Positions 16,537 through 24,880 of a stretch of 57,851 nt of DNA are shown here, piece after piece. Positions within the stretch are counted from its first letter, which is position 1. Each line of letters opens with the position of its first letter. The stretch comes from Phycisphaeraceae bacterium (lineage in GTDB: Bacteria; Planctomycetota; Phycisphaerae; Phycisphaerales; Phycisphaeraceae). The notes below the pieces were generated by a model that made no database searches, was not told where the DNA came from, and was given only the letters and a program-made list of their open reading frames with translations. The stretch is from NCBI GenBank assembly GCA_002704825.1, contig PAIY01000158.1:1-57851 (forward strand). Reading direction: 5' to 3'. Made by a program: the position numbers and the translations under genes.

Positions 16537-17169
16537 CTAGATTTCATCAATGTGATTCAAATCGAATTCGAGCTTGATCATCCGGTGAACCAATTCGTGG
16601 GCCGAATCGCACTTGAGCTTCTTCATGATATGGGCTCGGTGGAGTTTGACCGTCTTTTCACTTCGAACGAGTTTGAAGGCAATTTGGCTGCTGCTTAGGC
16701 CGTCGACAACCAATTGAAGGATTTCTTTTTCGCGCTTGGTCAGTTCCCCCAGACGATTGAGCAATTCATCCCGAGCTTTTTCATGCTTGATCCGCTGCTT
16801 ATCCATTTCAACGGCTTGCATGATGGCATCCTGCAATTCGTCATCGCTGATTGGCCAGGGCAGGACATCAAACGCACCCTGCTTGATCGCAGTCACCGCC
16901 AGAGGCACATCCGCTGCTTCCGAGAGAATGATCACCGGCGCACCAATACCCTGTTTGATAATGGTCCGGTGGATATCAATCCCCAGATAATCCGAAACAC
17001 GCATGTAGGCCAGAATGCAACAGGCCTTGTCCGCTTGATACTGGTCGGAGATGCTGGCAACACTCAGGCAGGTTTTCACCTTCAAGCCCAGTGAATGCAA
17101 AACACCCAGACAGTTCTCTCGCTGGCGTGTTGGCTGATCGGAGATGAGATAGACCTGGAGGTCTTTCAT
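16537..17169 (-). CDS. LuxR/FixJ-type regulator with degenerate receiver domain
   Basis: A 210-residue two-domain protein. Residues 1-125 align with FixJ-type receivers (DVPLAVTAIKQGAFDV is diagnostic). The phosphoacceptor Asp position reads ILAYMRVSDYLG, with Tyr where FixJ has Asp54, and the conserved Lys before Pro (FIEKPF) is Trp (LPWPIS). Residues 140-200 are a LuxR helix-turn-helix (LTKREKEILQLVVDGLSSSQIAFKL, then KTVKLHRAHIMKKL). It probably binds DNA as an orphan, phosphorylation-independent regulator. An AAAGGAT Shine-Dalgarno is 8 nt upstream. No histidine kinase is adjacent, and the gene stands alone between two AT-rich spacers. Confidence 0.85.
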   Translation of the reverse strand: MKDLQVYLISDQPTRQRENCLGVLHSLGLKVKTCLSVASISDQYQADKACCILAYMRVSDYLGIDIHRTIIKQGIGAPVIILSEAADVPLAVTAIKQGAFDVLPWPISDDELQDAIMQAVEMDKQRIKHEKARDELLNRLGELTKREKEILQLVVDGLSSSQIAFKLVRSEKTVKLHRAHIMKKLKCDSAHELVHRMIKLEFDLNHIDEI

Positions 17170-17662
17170 CGTAAGATCCTTTCAACCTGGAACCCCAAAA
17201 ATATATCCCTAAAGCCAGAATGTAAGGCGGGTTCTGGCCATGACATTGTTTTGTTGTTGATTCAGTGTGTGGACTGGATCGAATGAACGATAGACGGATA
17301 TGAAAGTATAAAATGTACTCCCCGGCTCAATTCCAATCTGCAACGTGAGTTATATTTTAAGTCATGTCATGGTATTTTTTAAGCTTTTTGTCTTGTTATC
17401 CGGAGAATAACCTGCAACTAAGTATAATTACCAGTGGCAAATGGTCGCAAATGGAAAAAACATGACTTTTTTCCTCATCCCCACCTGCTCATGAATTTTA
17501 TGACCGATTTGGGCAGGATGGCTATCACCTTAACATCTCATATTCAAGACGCTGGCGACTTTCCCAATGAGCGCCAATAGCAGCATGACACACCAAACTG
17601 CCAGCCATTTGATGCTGTCCTTTGCTGCCAAGTGTCCATGACCTTGTTATCATGACCAACCC
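17170..17662. other. Divergent luxR-type / trmB intergenic region
   Basis: About 490 bp, AT-rich on the left half. It should contain the promoter of the LuxR-type gene. A TGTTATCAT extended -10 motif (17645-17653) lies 9 nt before the trmB ATG. No repeat family or gene is evident. Confidence 0.4.
17645..17662 (+). promoter_or_regulatory. trmB extended -10 motif close to start
   Basis: TG-T-TATCAT ends 9 nt before the trmB ATG (17663), which predicts a leader of only a few nucleotides. No Shine-Dalgarno is present. Confidence 0.4.
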
Positions 17663-18328
17663 ATGACAGCAAAAACTGCGATTAATCTCGATATCGGCCA
17701 CATTGGTAAAGACCAGACGCATCTCGACGCCTTCGGGCCGTTTGATGCTGGACCCTATGACCTGACGACATGGTTTGACCAAGCGACGCGCGATCGTCCC
17801 CTGGAGCTGGAGATCGGCTCGGGTAAAGGGACATTTCTGGTCAATCAGTCCCCCGAACACCCGGACATCAACTACATCGGCATTGAGTATGCCAAAGCCT
17901 ACTGGCGTCACGCAGCAGATCGTCTGCGTCGTCATGCTCGGGAGAATGTCCGCATGGTTCATGCCGAGGCCGGATACTTCCTGCGAAACTATGTCGCGGA
18001 TGGCATCTTTCAACAGGTGCACATCTACTTCCCAGACCCCTGGCCCAAGGCGCGTCACAACAAGCGTCGTCTGGTGCAGGCACCGTTTCTGCGGGATGTG
18101 CATCGCATTCTCACGCCCACCGGCCAGATCCGTTTAGCCACCGATCACCTGGATTACTTTGCCTGGATGGAAGACCACGCTGCCCAGGTCTCCGACATCT
18201 TTGATCGCCTGGAATTTGTCAGCCCCGAATCTGCTGGTGAAGGCGAGTTGGTCGGGACGAATTTTGAAAGAAAATATCGCCGGGAAGGCCGTCCGTTTAA
18301 TGCCATGATCTTGCGAAAAAAGCCATAA
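17663..18328 (+). CDS. trmB: tRNA (guanine-N7-)-methyltransferase
   Basis: A 221-residue TrmB, which methylates G46 of tRNA using S-adenosylmethionine. The SAM-binding motif is LELEIGSGKGTFLV (residues 49-62). The family signatures follow: IGIEYAKAYW, then VHIYFPDPWPKARHNKRRLV, and the C-terminal TNFERKYRREGRPFN (T-x-F-E-x-K). Length is normal. The start is at an ATG immediately downstream of an extended -10 motif. The PrcB-like lipoprotein gene follows after 76 bp with its own strong Shine-Dalgarno. Confidence 0.96.
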   Translation: MTAKTAINLDIGHIGKDQTHLDAFGPFDAGPYDLTTWFDQATRDRPLELEIGSGKGTFLVNQSPEHPDINYIGIEYAKAYWRHAADRLRRHARENVRMVHAEAGYFLRNYVADGIFQQVHIYFPDPWPKARHNKRRLVQAPFLRDVHRILTPTGQIRLATDHLDYFAWMEDHAAQVSDIFDRLEFVSPESAGEGELVGTNFERKYRREGRPFNAMILRKKP

Positions 18329-18404
18329 CCTCATATAACCTGAGATATTCTTCCCCCGCAAATGATTTGATCCATTCCTGTTTAAACCCTGGAGGCCCGT
18401 ATTG

Positions 18405-18905
18405 ATGCGCAACGTCCTGATGCTTACCGTGATTGTCTGCCTGCTCACTGTCGCAATGACCGGTTGTGGCAAGGTCACCGTCGTCAACTCCAACCAGGAT
18501 GACGCCCAAGCCGTTACCGCTGCTTCCACACTTGCCATCCAACAACAAATCACCGGCCAGAGCATGGCATTGAAACTGCCCAACGTCTTTCTCATCAACT
18601 CCGAAGAACAGATCAACGGCACACGCTCTCGCCAACTCAAACAACTCAATGTCGACTTTAATACCCAATCCGTCGTCCTGGTCGCACTCGGCGAACAGAA
18701 GACCGGCGGTTACTGGGTCAAAATCACCGGCATTCAACCCGGTGACAACGGTGATGCCTACGTCCAGGCCACCGTCAACAAACCGGCTAAAGGCGAAATG
18801 ACCACGCAGGCTTTGACCTATCCCTTCGCAGCCATCGTCACCGGCAAGATCACCGGCAACGTCATCCCCGAAATCGAATCCGTCGAAGGCCAACCCATGC
18901 CGTAA
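18405..18905 (+). CDS. PrcB-like lipoprotein
   Basis: A 166-residue protein. Its N-terminal signal ends in a lipobox-like LLTVAMTGC, so Cys is the likely lipidated residue and the protein is membrane-anchored outside the cytosol. The C-terminal half fits the PrcB_C domain: TQSVVLVALGEQKTGGYWVKITGI, a second strand set, then LTYPFAAIVTG. In Treponema, PrcB is a subunit of the dentilisin protease complex, but most homologues are uncharacterised. No protease gene is adjacent. The ATG at 18405 is chosen because GGAGG lies 9 nt upstream; a TTG one codon earlier is less likely. Confidence 0.7.
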   Translation: MRNVLMLTVIVCLLTVAMTGCGKVTVVNSNQDDAQAVTAASTLAIQQQITGQSMALKLPNVFLINSEEQINGTRSRQLKQLNVDFNTQSVVLVALGEQKTGGYWVKITGIQPGDNGDAYVQATVNKPAKGEMTTQALTYPFAAIVTGKITGNVIPEIESVEGQPMP

Positions 18906-19428
18906 GCGGTCTGGCGTGTTTGCGTCTGAGGTTGATCATTTTTTTTCACCGCCAAGACGCCAAGAACGCCAAGTTCAGAGAGATTCAAGACAGTGAATTT
19001 TGTTTTGAATCCCTCAACTCAACAACACTTCAAACGAAGACCTTAGCGTCTTCGTTTTTTTATGTCCTGACCCAATCCATCATCACTGAAAAACATCAAT
19101 AACCGCGATCATGCAATCACCATTTAGCCGCATCGCTTGCGATGCGATTGGTTCTATCACACCACAATCATCACGCGCATCGCAAGCGATGCGGCTAAAT
19201 GCGTCGATTACCAACCTCAAACAATTTCTTCTCCGCGAAACTCTGCGTCCTCTGCGCCTCTGCGGTAAAAAATTGCCTTTGATAACCGCACGAAAACCTT
19301 GAACCGCCCCAATTTTCTCATCCGATAACAATTTAAACACACCGCGCTACAGTCAGTCGATTTTCTGTCCGAAATAACCATTGAAGACGCACACGCGCGC
19401 AACGCTGCGCGCTGGAGGGATTGGACGG
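18906..19428. other. Repeat-filled spacer before the polysaccharide cluster
   Basis: About 520 bp with no supported gene. It holds a CACCGCCAAGACGCCAAGAA arm (18949-) pairing loosely with AACGAAGACCTTAGCGTCTTC (around 19032-19056), a complete family-A palindrome (19122-19200), and a single family-D-like arm CTCTGCGCCTCTGCGGTAAA (about 19250-19270). The Wzz promoter must lie in the last 150 bp. Confidence 0.6.
19122..19200. repeat. Family A palindrome, copy 3
   Basis: Near-perfect arms ATTTAGCCGCATCGCTTGCG and CGCAAGCGATGCGGCTAAAT around a loop of about 38 nt. This is the best-preserved copy. Confidence 0.9.
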
Positions 19429-20910
19429 ATGAAGGCGACGCAGCCCAATACACAACCCAAACTCAAACCGCTTTGGCGTGTCCGGCGGCCGATGTTATCG
19501 GTGTTTGTCTGTTTGCTTGTTGCTGCAGGGACGCTCTTTGGGTCACTGCTCATCCCACGCACCTTCCAGGCATCCGGCGCATGGACCGGTAACACCGATC
19601 CGATTCTCAGCCAGATCGACCACCCGCCCTTGCGTGAACTCACCAACCAACTGCTCACGCAAAAACAGGTCAGCACACCTGCCATCTCGCTAACAACCAT
19701 GGCTGGCAACACCCCCGGCTTACAGGTCACCGCGCGGGCGCAGTCCGCTCAGCAGGCGGTGGACAGGGTCGATGAATGGCTTGCCCAACGTGCTGCCCAT
19801 CTCACCAGCCAACTGGTGACCGAACTGACGCGCCTGCAAACCGAGCATCAAACGCAGGTCACCGAGCAGCAGGCTCAGTTGGATGAACTTGAAAAGCAGG
19901 TCTTCGCTGCCCGGACTTTGATCGCCGATTTATCGCTGCCATCGCATGAGCAATTGGCGGTGCAACTTTCCGACGCGCAGCAGAAGCTCGACCAACTCAC
20001 CCGTCAGCAGGCGGTGTACATGGGCGCCAACCGCACACTCAAGGGTTTACTCTCCCGTCAGAAGTTGCTCCAGCAGGACCTTGCCATGCATCAGCAGTTG
20101 GGACGCGGTGATGATGACCCGTCCGTCCGCGTGGTCAAGGATCAGCTAGCCAAACTCAACCTGCGGATCGATGTCATCCAGAAATCCGCCAAACTCGACC
20201 GTGAAGCGGATGCGAAGTTGGCAGCCGTTTCAACCGAGATTGATCAACTCAACAAACACATCGCCGTGCTTCGTGGCAAGCAGCAGCAACTCGTCGAACA
20301 GTCGCAGGCTGCAAAGTTACTCGGTGAACTCCAGCCACGTTACCAGCAACTCAATGAACAACTCGCTGCCCATCATCAGCAATTGGCGCTTATCGCCCAC
20401 GTCCTTTCCGGGCAGGCGGCATGGGGGCACATCCGTCAGGCGTCCGTCATGCAAGCCAATGTCATCTGGCCGACGCTCTGGCATCTGGCTGGGTTGGTGG
20501 TGATTGCGATGTTACTCACATGGGTTTTGTTGCAACTTGGACTGCGTGCTTCGGATCGCACGCTGGATGTCGGGATGCCGATTGAACAGGTGATGGCGAT
20601 GCCGATTCTCGGGCAGGTGACGTTGGTCAAGCGCGTGAGTTGGGTAACGCGTCTGTGTCGCGTGACGGTGTACCCGTTGGCCTCGGCAGCGGTGGTGTTA
20701 CTGCTGTGTGCGTCGGTGGCCGCAGCGTATGCGAATCTGCAATTACCTCGCCGCAGTGTCGGACTTTGGGAAATGCTCAGCAGTCCCGCTGCGATTCAGC
20801 AGATTTTTTATCAACCCGATGAACTCAAAGCGTTACCCCCGCAAACCCTGCCGGTGGTGATTGAACTGCCTTCCCAGCGTCGGCCTCGGTTAAGTGACAA
20901 GTCCTCGTAA
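19429..20910 (+). CDS. Wzz/GumC-like polysaccharide chain-length protein
   Basis: A 493-residue inner-membrane protein with a Wzz-like layout. TM1 is PMLSVFVCLLVAAGTLFGSL near residue 25. A long periplasmic coiled coil rich in Gln and Leu follows (about residues 110-325; heptads such as QTEHQTQVTEQQAQLDELEK). Two further TMs lie at about residues 360-385 and 420-440. Such proteins set the length of exported polysaccharide in Wzx/Wzy-type systems. The ATG at 19429 has GGAGGG 9 nt upstream; an earlier TTG (19381) is not preferred. It starts the XrtA-type cluster, with the AAA ATPase starting 15 bp after its stop. The extra C-terminal membrane segment is unusual for Wzz. Confidence 0.75.
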   Translation: MKATQPNTQPKLKPLWRVRRPMLSVFVCLLVAAGTLFGSLLIPRTFQASGAWTGNTDPILSQIDHPPLRELTNQLLTQKQVSTPAISLTTMAGNTPGLQVTARAQSAQQAVDRVDEWLAQRAAHLTSQLVTELTRLQTEHQTQVTEQQAQLDELEKQVFAARTLIADLSLPSHEQLAVQLSDAQQKLDQLTRQQAVYMGANRTLKGLLSRQKLLQQDLAMHQQLGRGDDDPSVRVVKDQLAKLNLRIDVIQKSAKLDREADAKLAAVSTEIDQLNKHIAVLRGKQQQLVEQSQAAKLLGELQPRYQQLNEQLAAHHQQLALIAHVLSGQAAWGHIRQASVMQANVIWPTLWHLAGLVVIAMLLTWVLLQLGLRASDRTLDVGMPIEQVMAMPILGQVTLVKRVSWVTRLCRVTVYPLASAAVVLLLCASVAAAYANLQLPRRSVGLWEMLSSPAAIQQIFYQPDELKALPPQTLPVVIELPSQRRPRLSDKSS

Positions 20911-20925
20911 GCATGGATTGGATTG

Positions 20926-21909
20926 ATGTACGAAGCGTTCTACGGTTTTGATGTGCTGCCCTTTGCCAACACGCCCAATGCGCGCTTTTTCTATCAGTCT
21001 GAACAGCATGCAGAAGCCTTGGCCAAACTCGTCTACACCGTACAGAACCGCCGCGGCATTGCGCTGGTCACCGGGCAGATCGGGTGTGGCAAGACCATGC
21101 TCATCCGTTCCATGATGCAGCGCCTGGGTAAGCACGCTTCCATGGCATTGATCAACAACACCCGCGTCAACGGTGAACAACTGCTGCGCTTGATCTGTGC
21201 GGAGTTGGGTGTGAAACTCGCTGAGAACGCTTCCGGGGGTGCGGATAAGTCTGACATTCTCACCGGCATTCGTCGCTTTGCGCAATCCGAGCATCAGCAG
21301 GGACGCACCGTTGCCATCGTCATTGATGAAGCGCAGGCTCTGCCCGTTGAAGCCTTCGAAGAATTGCGGCTACTGACGAACCTGGAGAACGAAACGCAGA
21401 AGCTGGTCCAGCTCTTGATTCTCGGTCAGCCGGAGTTAGCCAACGTGTTGCGACATCCAAGACTCGGGCCACTGACACAGCGCGTGAGTATGTACTGTCA
21501 TCTTGAGCCGATGAGCGAAGTGCAGATGGCGCAGTACATCGCGTTTCGCCTGATCCGCGCAAGTGGACAGCGACCCAACGTTGATTTTTCGACGGCTGCG
21601 TTGAAGTTGATTTACAAAAAATCGCGTGGCATCCCGCGCATGGTCAATCTCATTGCGGACAACGCACTGCTGGTGGGGTACTCAGAAGACACGCGGTTTA
21701 TCGATTCGAAAATAGTGAATCGTGCGATTGAAAAACACATGCCAACTTTTGAAGCTACGGTTGTGCATTTGGACGATGTATTACATGGGACACGTGAAGA
21801 GATTGCTTTACGTGCTGGGCTTGATGCGGACGTGGTGATTCCGCAGACCGACGAGGCGACTGATCAACAGGCGTCTGAAACAACCGAGTCGGAGGTGGCC
21901 CGTGGGTGA
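20926..21909 (+). CDS. XrtA/PEP-CTERM system-associated AAA ATPase (ExeA-like)
   Basis: A 327-residue AAA ATPase of the ExeA/GspA-like group, close to the family associated with XrtA exosortase polysaccharide loci. It begins with the signature YEAFYGFDVLPFANTPN, then Walker A GQIGCGKTMLIRSM (about residue 51) and Walker B VAIVIDEAQALP (about residue 130). A sensor region ILGQPEL and the typical C-terminal SRGIPRMVNLIADNALL follow. A C-terminal tail of about 60 acidic residues is variable. It overlaps the next gene (start 21902) by 8 bp, indicating translational coupling. It is thought to drive assembly of EPS or protein-sorting machinery; the exact task is unknown. Confidence 0.85.
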   Translation: MYEAFYGFDVLPFANTPNARFFYQSEQHAEALAKLVYTVQNRRGIALVTGQIGCGKTMLIRSMMQRLGKHASMALINNTRVNGEQLLRLICAELGVKLAENASGGADKSDILTGIRRFAQSEHQQGRTVAIVIDEAQALPVEAFEELRLLTNLENETQKLVQLLILGQPELANVLRHPRLGPLTQRVSMYCHLEPMSEVQMAQYIAFRLIRASGQRPNVDFSTAALKLIYKKSRGIPRMVNLIADNALLVGYSEDTRFIDSKIVNRAIEKHMPTFEATVVHLDDVLHGTREEIALRAGLDADVVIPQTDEATDQQASETTESEVARG

Positions 21910-22663
21910 TGTCTACAAAGCGATGATGCGCTCCAGTCAAAGCAGTCTGCTTGCTGATCCCGATTCACAGGCTGATCAACAGTCCGCAGAGACTTACCAG
22001 TGGCAACCGGTGTCTGAAAATGCCCTGCGTTTGAAGGTTTCACACGAAGGCAGGATTGCTGCCCAGTTCGATGAAGTGCGTATCAAGTTGTTGCAACATG
22101 CTGCTGAACACCGCATTCAGATTCACGCCTTTTCCAGTGCGATGCCCGGCCCGGATGAAGGTCGTGCCAGTTGTGCGTTGCACTTGGCTTTGAGTTTTGC
22201 GCGCATGCCCGGGACGCGTGTGTTATTGATTGATATGGATGCAACTTCTCATGGCGCATTGCTTAAGTGCTTTGATGGGAAAGCCGATCTTGGTGTAGCT
22301 GACTTTGTGTGTGGTGAGGTTTCATCTCTGGATGCGGTGACGTATCCGACGGACGCCCCCCCGGAAGCTCCGAGCCTGCATGTGATGCCACTGGGCAGGA
22401 CATCAATGGGCTCGACTCTTTTTGATCAATCACGACTGGGACAGATGCTTGATCGCTGTCGTGATTTGTATGACCACATTGTCATTGACGCACCGTCTGT
22501 GCTGGGTCACAGCGGCTGTACCAGGTTAAGCAAATTCTGCGATGAGATGCTGTTGGCCGTGGCCCTGCGTTTCACGCCAACGGATGAACTGGAGCGAGCA
22601 AAGCGGTTGCTTGCTGATCATGACTGTCAGGTTACAGGGGTCGTCCTGACGGAGAGGAAGTAG
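21902..22663 (+). CDS. CpsD-like tyrosine-kinase family protein with degenerate P-loop
   Basis: A 253-residue cytosolic protein of the bacterial tyrosine kinase/ParA-like family that partners Wzz proteins. It starts with the family-like MGDVYKAM (compare MSxIYEAL); GTG at 21902 has GGAGGT just upstream. The Walker A region reads PGPDEGRASCAL, where active kinases have GxGKTTTA: Lys is Arg and the following Thr is Ala. Walker A' (VLLIDMDAT) and the later IVIDAPSVL remain. No C-terminal Tyr cluster is present. It is likely a kinase-dead co-polymerase partner that regulates chain length by binding rather than phosphorylation. It is coupled to the upstream ATPase. Confidence 0.75.
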   Translation: MGDVYKAMMRSSQSSLLADPDSQADQQSAETYQWQPVSENALRLKVSHEGRIAAQFDEVRIKLLQHAAEHRIQIHAFSSAMPGPDEGRASCALHLALSFARMPGTRVLLIDMDATSHGALLKCFDGKADLGVADFVCGEVSSLDAVTYPTDAPPEAPSLHVMPLGRTSMGSTLFDQSRLGQMLDRCRDLYDHIVIDAPSVLGHSGCTRLSKFCDEMLLAVALRFTPTDELERAKRLLADHDCQVTGVVLTERK

Positions 22664-22667
22664 GAGG

Positions 22668-22818
22668 GATTTCGGATTTTGGATTTCGAATTTCGGATTT
22701 GCCCAAGCGTTGTTTGGTGATCATCTGTTATCTCCAACCTCATGCAAATTCAATGGCATGTTCCATTGATCGCTTGTGACAATCCAAAATCCGAAATCCA
22801 AAATCCGAAATCAAAAAG
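22668..22818. repeat. Family F inverted repeat
   Basis: Arms built of GGATTTCGGATTTTGGATTT on the left and AATCCAAAATCCGAAATCC on the right, flanking about 80 nt. It fills the gap between the CpsD-like gene and the glycosyltransferase. Related arms occur near 42411-42430 and 51986-52012. Confidence 0.75.
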
Positions 22819-22828
22819 AGGTTTCACG

Positions 22829-24061
22829 ATGTCCACCACGCCCCGGCCTCGCGTATTGATGTTGACCCATCGCATGCCTTACCCACCTGATCGTGGGGAT
22901 CGGATTCGCAGCTATCACCTGCTCAAGAAAATCTGCCAACATGCAGACGTCTCGCTGGCATCGATGACCGAAGAAGCGGTGACCGATGAACAGTTGGCGG
23001 TGCTTTCATCATTGACCACGGACCTGGCCATCGAGCCGGTACGCCCGCTTGCAAGCAAGTTCCGGGCGCTTGGGGCACTGCTGACCCGCGAAGCGATCAC
23101 GCCTGCGGTCTTCTACGAAAAACGCATGGCAGACACCATCAAGCAGTGGCATACAACCAATCCCTTTGACGCAGTACTCACGTTCTGCTCTGGGATGGTT
23201 CGCTATGCACGTTTGGTCGATGGTGCGCGTCAGATCATGGACTTGGTGGATGTGGATAGCGTCAAGTGGGACAGTTATGCCGTGAACGCCATGCCGCCGC
23301 GCCGTTGGTTGTATCAACACGAAGCAACGTATCTCCGCCGCGTTGAAGCGGGGGTGTACGACCAGTTTGATGCGATGACGGTGGTCAGTGAACGCGAGTA
23401 CAAAACCTATCAACATCACGTTGGTGCCAACCCCGGTTTGAAAGTCGTGGGCAATGGTGTGGACCTTGATTTCTTTGCACCGTTACCCGATGCCCATGGC
23501 TCGAAGAAAATCTTGTTTGTTGGCGTGTTGAATTATCGCCCCAATGTCGATGCGGTGAAATGGTTTGCCCAGAATGTCATGCCGGTGTTGCGAGAAAAAT
23601 GTGCGGACGCGACGTTTGAGATTGTGGGTCGGCATCCTACGCAAGAAGTCACCGAGCTTGGCAATCTTCCAGGGGTCAATGTCATCGGCCCGGTGGACGA
23701 TGTCCGTAAGCATATGGCAGACGCCGGTGTCGTCGTTGCACCGCTGCGCATTGCTCGTGGTGTGCAGAACAAAGTCCTCGAAGCGATGGCATCGCAGCGC
23801 GTGGTGATCTGTTCGCCCCAAGCTGCTGAAGGCGTCGAAGCGATGGACGGTTCGCATTACCTCATCGGCCACGGCCCGGATCAATGGGCCCGTCATATCG
23901 AATGGATTCTCAACGACGAACAACGCCGCACACAGATGGCATCCGCTGCAAGACAATGGGTGCAGCAGCAATACACGTGGGACGTGCGTTTGGAACCCAT
24001 GCTTGATCTGCTGTTGGGTAAAGCAGTCGGCGGTGCGTCGGTCACGCGTCATGCAGCGTAA
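22829..24061 (+). CDS. TIGR03087-type glycosyltransferase of XrtA/EPS systems
   Basis: A 410-residue GT4-like glycosyltransferase of the group associated with PEP-CTERM/EpsH1 systems. N-terminal VLMLTHRMPYPPDRGDRIRS is the family signature. LTFCSGMVRYA and DLVDVDSVKW follow, then the C-terminal Rossmann lobe with ILFVGVLNYRPNVDAVKWF and a nucleotide-sugar site PLRIARGVQNKVLEAMA. The ATG at 22829 is preceded by AAGAGG. The longer frame from 22742 merely translates the family-F repeat (NPKSEIQNPKSK) and is rejected. It probably adds a sugar to the exported polysaccharide. A copy of its last 27 codons (stop included) recurs exactly 900 bp downstream. Confidence 0.88.
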   Translation: MSTTPRPRVLMLTHRMPYPPDRGDRIRSYHLLKKICQHADVSLASMTEEAVTDEQLAVLSSLTTDLAIEPVRPLASKFRALGALLTREAITPAVFYEKRMADTIKQWHTTNPFDAVLTFCSGMVRYARLVDGARQIMDLVDVDSVKWDSYAVNAMPPRRWLYQHEATYLRRVEAGVYDQFDAMTVVSEREYKTYQHHVGANPGLKVVGNGVDLDFFAPLPDAHGSKKILFVGVLNYRPNVDAVKWFAQNVMPVLREKCADATFEIVGRHPTQEVTELGNLPGVNVIGPVDDVRKHMADAGVVVAPLRIARGVQNKVLEAMASQRVVICSPQAAEGVEAMDGSHYLIGHGPDQWARHIEWILNDEQRRTQMASAARQWVQQQYTWDVRLEPMLDLLLGKAVGGASVTRHAA

Positions 24062-24239
24062 GGCCAAAGTTTTTGTCTTGACGGTTATCCCCGGTTTTAT
24101 GATGATTTGCCACAGATACACACAGATGAACACAGATAAGAAGTCTGTGATTCGTTATGCTATTTTTGAATACCGCATTACAGATTGATGTGGGCGGTGT
24201 ATTTTATCAATGGTTTTGCTGTTTTGGGGGATGGTAGCA

Positions 24240-24857
24240 ATGAGTGAAGAACGATTAAAGTTAATTGCCGATTTATCTCGCCGTGCACGTGGTAGATACG
24301 AAGAAAAGAAAATCCAAGAGTGGTTCACTGAAAGATATAGCTTCGTGGATCTCGATTTTGGCTGGTATGTCTTAACACCAGGCTACACACTTTATTGCGA
24401 CCCACATTATGGCAACAGTGCAGAAGGGGACTCGATTGTACGTCTTGATAGAGGGGATGAACTTGTAAGGCAATGGTTCAAAGACTTTTTTGGTTTTACC
24501 CGAAATTACAAGGAAGTTTATTGTTATGTTCCCAAGTTTGATAAGCTTTGTTGGGTTAGGATGACGGGTGATTTTATTTACAATGTTCTGTGCGAAATAA
24601 CATTTGTTGAAACTGGTGAATATTCACAGTTTGGTGTGTACATCCCAGAAGAGGACTTGTTTTTATACAACAAGTATTGTTATGGTACGAGGCATGCCTA
24701 CAAGGTTGAGAATACACTCGAAGATCACCCGATTCGATTTGTGAAACAAGGCGTTATCAAACGAGGCCAACCCTATATTTTGAGAAATGGTCTTGTTTTG
24801 CCTATAGAAAAACGAGTCGGGAACGAACGAATCTGGAACTGGGATGATATCGGATAA
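24240..24857 (+). CDS. Hypothetical protein, AT-rich, unlike neighbours
   Basis: A 205-residue protein that I do not recognise. It is charged and aromatic-rich, with Tyr and Trp frequent (WFTERYSFVDLDFGWYVL; YNKYCYGTRHAYKVENT). It shows no signal peptide, membrane span or known catalytic motif. The ATG at 24240 has GGGGGAT 8 nt upstream; an earlier in-frame ATG at 24210 adds ten hydrophobic residues. Codon use and base composition differ from the surrounding cluster. It lies within the insert bounded by duplicated glycosyltransferase ends, which suggests acquisition by transfer. The function is unknown. Confidence 0.6.
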   Translation: MSEERLKLIADLSRRARGRYEEKKIQEWFTERYSFVDLDFGWYVLTPGYTLYCDPHYGNSAEGDSIVRLDRGDELVRQWFKDFFGFTRNYKEVYCYVPKFDKLCWVRMTGDFIYNVLCEITFVETGEYSQFGVYIPEEDLFLYNKYCYGTRHAYKVENTLEDHPIRFVKQGVIKRGQPYILRNGLVLPIEKRVGNERIWNWDDIG

Positions 24858-24861
24858 CGAA

Positions 24862-24878
24862 ACGGGGTCAGACCCCGT
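24862..24878. repeat. GGGGTCAGACCCC-type palindrome
   Basis: A perfect 17-bp palindrome (ACGGGGTC-A-GACCCCGT) that ends 3 bp before the second copy of the glycosyltransferase 3' end begins. The same core is known from REP-type elements in many genomes. Confidence 0.6.
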
Positions 24879-24880
24879 AT

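Larger units (their letters stand above)
24062..24880. other. Foreign-looking insert between two copies of the GT 3' end
   Basis: An 819-bp segment, clearly AT-richer than its neighbours, bounded on each side by the glycosyltransferase 3' end. It contains an ACAGATACACACAGATGAACA repeat arm (about 24112-24140), one unknown gene (24240-24857) and a perfect palindrome, ACGGGGTCAGACCCCGT, at 24862-24878. Confidence 0.7.

Noticed and set aside
17525..18103. A 192-codon frame on the minus strand over trmB.
   Set aside because: Antisense shadow of trmB, which has clear family motifs.
22742..22828. N-terminal extension of the glycosyltransferase.
   Set aside because: It translates repeat DNA (NPKSEIQNPKSK); the ATG at 22829 has AAGAGG upstream and leads straight into the family signature.
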